From Fidelibacterota bacterium (GTDB taxonomy: Bacteria > Fidelibacterota > Fidelibacteria > Fidelibacterales > Fidelibacteraceae), in NCBI GenBank assembly GCA_030629925.1, contig DAOVOB010000024.1, positions 1-10,293 of the forward strand: a DNA stretch of 10,293 nucleotides, written 5' to 3'. Positions 8,301 to 10,293 of the stretch are shown one piece after another. A model generated the notes under the pieces. It was given only the letters and a program-made list of their open reading frames with translations. It was not told where the DNA came from and searched no databases. Every line of letters begins with the position of its first letter. Position 1 is the first letter of the stretch. The translations under genes were made by a program, and so were the position numbers.

Positions 8301-10115
8301 ATAATACCGTCTTTGCCGGATAATATTTATGATGGTTTAATTCAGCTTACATATTGGGATGATGAAAATAATACATATACTAGTTCTACCTCTATTGCAT
8401 TTAATGCGCCATTTATAGAGAATATAAAATATTTACCCGGGGTGCCTGAAATTGCTGATTCTGCTGTAAAAATTCAAATAATATTTGATACCATTTTAAG
8501 CCCCGACTCAGTAAACTTGCGAGTTTATTCCGATAGATCCTTAGATGCAAGTTATCATATACTTTTTATGGATGTTGTGGAAAGCGGGAGTTTTGAGACA
8601 AAACAAAAATTAATTTATACCAGCAAAACATCTTTTTATACAACAGAAAGCGACACGTCTAGTCCTATTTCGTATTTTTCAGGAAATTATTTTATGCCGG
8701 TAATGTATATAAATGGAGAAATATTAACAGGTGATTATTATTATTTGGCCCCAAACGTATTGAAAGGACAAGATATTTCAATTTTAGGTTATTCAATTGA
8801 AGAGGGTAAAAGCAAACTTATCTTATACAACCAAGCTGATACCAGCGTATATGTAAAAGTTAGACTGAGTATTAGTGAACCAAATATAGAGTATTCAATT
8901 CAAGATACCGTTTCAACTGTTTTTGATGTAAATGGCCAATACGAACAAGGTACAGAAAAAATCAACACCTATTATTTTGATTTCTTGCCGGTTTTTGGCA
9001 ACAGTACTTTAAAGATTGTAATTGACCCCATTGCAATTAATGATTCGGATACGTCTAATAATAAAATGGACATAGTTATTGAAAATAAATGGTTGTGGAC
9101 AGAAGGCGGTCACTTTATTAATGTTAATAAAGACACGACTAATTTTCCCGGAACCATATTCAAGGAAATTTTTCCTGGAGAAAGCGGTCTGTTTGAAGGA
9201 GCTGTCTATATAAATAATTATAATAGAAATTATGATTTGTCAAATTTTGGAGCAACTCAAGCCGTATTGAATGTTATATATATTAACTCCAGCGAAGAAA
9301 ACATTGATCTAAAAGGCTCTATTATATCTTCAGAAATTGATGACGGTAAAATAATTTGTTATTTAAGCGCAGAGTTAGATCAATTTTATGTTTTACCAAA
9401 TGTTCAAATTGATAGTATATATTATTTCCCCATCCAAAAGCCGGGATATTATCTTTTGGCGTATTCCAATGAAACGAGCGCACCGGACATCGAACTAAAT
9501 ATTAATGCAAGAGAGATTTTAACGGGTGGATTTGTATCTGAACGGTCTGATTTTTCAGTAATTTTAAAAGACAACTATGGCGTAAATCCTTTAACATATT
9601 TTTGGGATATATTGCTTGATGGAGAAGAGTTACCCGAAGAAAACATATCATTTCTTGCAGGAGAAGATATTAGGGAGCTTGGGATTAATTTTAAATTGGA
9701 CATGGAAACCGGTAAACATACTTTACAGGTAGTTGCTCACGATCTTGTCGGGAATCGGGCAGAAACGGAAGTGTACGAGATTGATTATACGGGCGAATCT
9801 GAGCTCATTGATTATGGTACTTTTCCCAATCCATTTACCAATAAAACAACATTTATATACGAGCTAACCGAGCAGTTTGATGATGTGACAATAAAAATAT
9901 TTACTCTTTCCGGACAGAAAATATTTACAATGTCTGTAAGCGAAAATGCGATTACGGATCTTCCTCTTTATAGTATTGGATATCATGAGATACCCTGGTA
10001 TGGAAAAGATGAATTTGGAAATACTGTTGCAAATGGTGTCTATTTTTATATTATTGAGGGTATTATAGATGATAATAAAGTTAAATCAACAGGAAAAATT
10101 GCGAAGCTAAGATGA
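5286..10115 (+). CDS. porU: PorU-like T9SS sortase / C25 (gingipain-family) cysteine peptidase, 1609 aa
   Basis: The protein belongs to the gingipain family. In the T9SS, PorU removes the C-terminal sorting domain of exported proteins and transfers them to a surface anchor. Residues 1-33 are a signal peptide (basic n-region, hydrophobic core about 19-28; exact cleavage unclear). Residues 205-250 (PGVYQVSGQDL, then IHPDNIKLF) match the conserved PorU N-terminal segment, and 360-475 form a beta-sandwich-like region. The C25 domain spans about 588-945: GDYIIIT, a Y-DEYNYG segment, YVLLIGD at 654-660, catalytic H801 in YIGHGGG and C833 in LTCFTNTF. Their spacing of 32 nearly equals the 33 of RgpB (H211/C244). 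Beta-rich modules follow: Ig-like (about 948-1040), unassigned (1045-1160), CARDB-like ending in NDSDTSNN (about 1165-1265), unassigned (1270-1410) and Ig-like (about 1415-1500). The tail from about 1510 starts FPNPF and ends with NGVYFYII, like FlgD/T9SS tails. The length exceeds the roughly 1100-1200 of Bacteroidota PorU. A secreted C25 cargo protease is the alternative, but the downstream porV-like gene favours PorU. Confidence 0.82.
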   Translation: MKTKCEHRCTHIYRTASSILLLVFVMVSGLYSATWNIEESPAVFSYKWEISHDDLTEFVKSGQISNSGISGSFYYQGRYYPIYTTIIQNTTDQLAFQIKNREESILPAMEIVVDYGNIDSKAIDRFDIGTLTDYVRLQEIPGIGTLVEITPCIPQEDGSIRCLTKADIQLLSTSSKSLKRSNLEKPRNSMAKTTSLKADLPDEFCALYIQEPGVYQVSGQDLADRDIDIRHIHPDNIKLFWWGEEIPCRVTSTYEQEQETFQYHDVVQFYIPELKNPYGNYKFNPFSDYDVVQLNWSEGDGLRYIQENSEISDSQDKFMPNENRIFRSTVHIEKNQHYQPLARLHEEELSHKYEHEFYSPSIRVGRSVTFPFELWDPVLDSPYNVEFTLRMQGLTYSVDDEMDHQILVSVNNQQLLEDEWDGQVPKISSNEDMQYNHENLIDGSNSIDISVKGFQSNQYLDDQVLLDWLEVTYDRYMTVHDNRLLFTPQHGPGRYLFQVKGLTSATNVLILKNETNWIRGYYVVPEDTVGGEATYSIYFEDQCSGNESYQVAGPGKVDVSSYGIVAIDSIRYVNRLENEYYIDSQEGDYIIITHKDFYEKALDLVAHKESMGFTPVIYEAERIYDEYNYGNESPYAIKTFLTEAYTTWHTTPEYVLLIGDTRTENPLPIIKYQSAGARGAIITEPWFVDIDDDFVMEMALGRLPISTEDELDSIITKIIAFDLMENPKQSNRMALLTGPESTFKGQMQNYLNNVSPDYIQADRLYLYDSQVTGDFDAGIYATDTLVEFVNDGIFCMNYIGHGGGYTWDNYVLPYEAFDRFKAGKPFIVNSLTCFTNTFSNNNALGEMFIRHPRGGVSILSSTGYGWINSNYYFYEKLMQHMFEDHMSHGRATQFALTDYFFSTFGRNANFIDQVDGQTIYKYFRKSLFYQMCILGDPSARFPRNSQEIVAVTPQSVSAGNEISIQVDQANIIAGQMDIVGSRGDERKFPLKQKVDLNFSQGNSQYIIPSLPDNIYDGLIQLTYWDDENNTYTSSTSIAFNAPFIENIKYLPGVPEIADSAVKIQIIFDTILSPDSVNLRVYSDRSLDASYHILFMDVVESGSFETKQKLIYTSKTSFYTTESDTSSPISYFSGNYFMPVMYINGEILTGDYYYLAPNVLKGQDISILGYSIEEGKSKLILYNQADTSVYVKVRLSISEPNIEYSIQDTVSTVFDVNGQYEQGTEKINTYYFDFLPVFGNSTLKIVIDPIAINDSDTSNNKMDIVIENKWLWTEGGHFINVNKDTTNFPGTIFKEIFPGESGLFEGAVYINNYNRNYDLSNFGATQAVLNVIYINSSEENIDLKGSIISSEIDDGKIICYLSAELDQFYVLPNVQIDSIYYFPIQKPGYYLLAYSNETSAPDIELNINAREILTGGFVSERSDFSVILKDNYGVNPLTYFWDILLDGEELPEENISFLAGEDIRELGINFKLDMETGKHTLQVVAHDLVGNRAETEVYEIDYTGESELIDYGTFPNPFTNKTTFIYELTEQFDDVTIKIFTLSGQKIFTMSVSENAITDLPLYSIGYHEIPWYGKDEFGNTVANGVYFYIIEGIIDDNKVKSTGKIAKLR

Positions 10116-10293
10116 AAAAGATCCTTATTGTTATAATTCTGTGTTTGATCTTCTCAGTATCTTATGCTGAATATGGGTACTATGGTGATGCATTTGTTTT
10201 GGCCGGCAAATCATCGCAGTCTATCGCTATGGGTGGAACAGGGCTCACATCCCTTGATGGTATTTCTTCAGTTATTTCAAATCCCGCAGGTTT
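10112..10293 (+). CDS. PorV-like outer-membrane protein, 3'-truncated by the window edge
   Basis: Sixty codons are visible from an ATG that shares ATGA with the stop of the C25 protease gene. Residues 1-19 are a clean signal peptide (MKK, a hydrophobic stretch, then SYA before the predicted cleavage). The mature start contains DAFVLAGKSSQSIAMGGTG and a SNPAG block at 56-60. The AMGG...(S/W)NPAG pattern is typical of the N-terminal plug and first strand of PorV/UPF0164 and related FadL-type outer-membrane beta-barrels. In Porphyromonas gingivalis, porU and porV are adjacent (PG0026, PG0027), and PorV is the shuttle that hands substrates to the PorU sortase. This supports the reading as PorV, but with only 60 residues a PorQ-like or other barrel protein of the same superfamily cannot be excluded. 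No strong Shine-Dalgarno is visible, so coupled translation is likely. Confidence 0.65.
   Translation, partial: MKKILIVIILCLIFSVSYAEYGYYGDAFVLAGKSSQSIAMGGTGLTSLDGISSVISNPAG

Overview
The window is a single co-directional (+ strand) run of seven genes with almost no non-coding DNA: tilS (5' end cut off by the window), hpt, ftsH, folP, cdaA, a large C25-peptidase gene of the PorU type, and the first 60 codons of a PorV-like outer-membrane protein gene (3' end cut off). Gene junctions are 4-nt overlap (tilS/hpt), 58-nt gap (hpt/ftsH), 16-nt gap (ftsH/folP), 7-nt overlap (folP/cdaA), 50-nt overlap (cdaA/porU-like) and 4-nt overlap (porU-like/porV-like). This is the layout of one or two operons. 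The only spacer large enough for an internal promoter is the one before ftsH, and I see no convincing promoter or terminator in it. No RNA gene, mobile element, CRISPR array or repeat family is visible.

The DNA is AT-rich. A PorU-type C25 protease with a FlgD/T9SS-like C-terminal tail, followed by a PorV-family gene, points to the Fibrobacteres-Chlorobi-Bacteroidetes (FCB) superphylum, the group in which the type IX secretion system (T9SS) occurs. The unusually long PorU-like protein and the strong Shine-Dalgarno sequence at ftsH (such sequences are uncommon in Bacteroidota) lean towards a non-Bacteroidota FCB lineage such as Neomarinimicrobiota/Marinimicrobia, Ignavibacteria or Calditrichota. 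I cannot settle the phylum from this window.

The first half (nt 2-4577) is a housekeeping block: tRNA-Ile lysidine modification (TilS), purine salvage (Hpt), membrane protein quality control (FtsH) and folate synthesis (FolP). The tilS-hpt-ftsH order is an old bacterial arrangement also seen in Firmicutes. CdaA, a membrane diadenylate cyclase making c-di-AMP, follows. The second half (nt 5286 on) is cell-surface export: a T9SS sortase-like protease and its probable outer-membrane partner.

Points that deserve attention are: CdaA carries Arg-His-Leu where the diadenylate cyclase family has its Arg-His-Arg motif; the porU-like gene starts 50 nt inside cdaA, so its signal-peptide n-region is overprinted on the cyclase C-terminus; and the C25 protein is about 1.4-fold longer than usual PorU, with several extra beta-rich modules between the catalytic domain and the tail. 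I do not see a wholly new system. The novelty is in the linkage and in these deviations.
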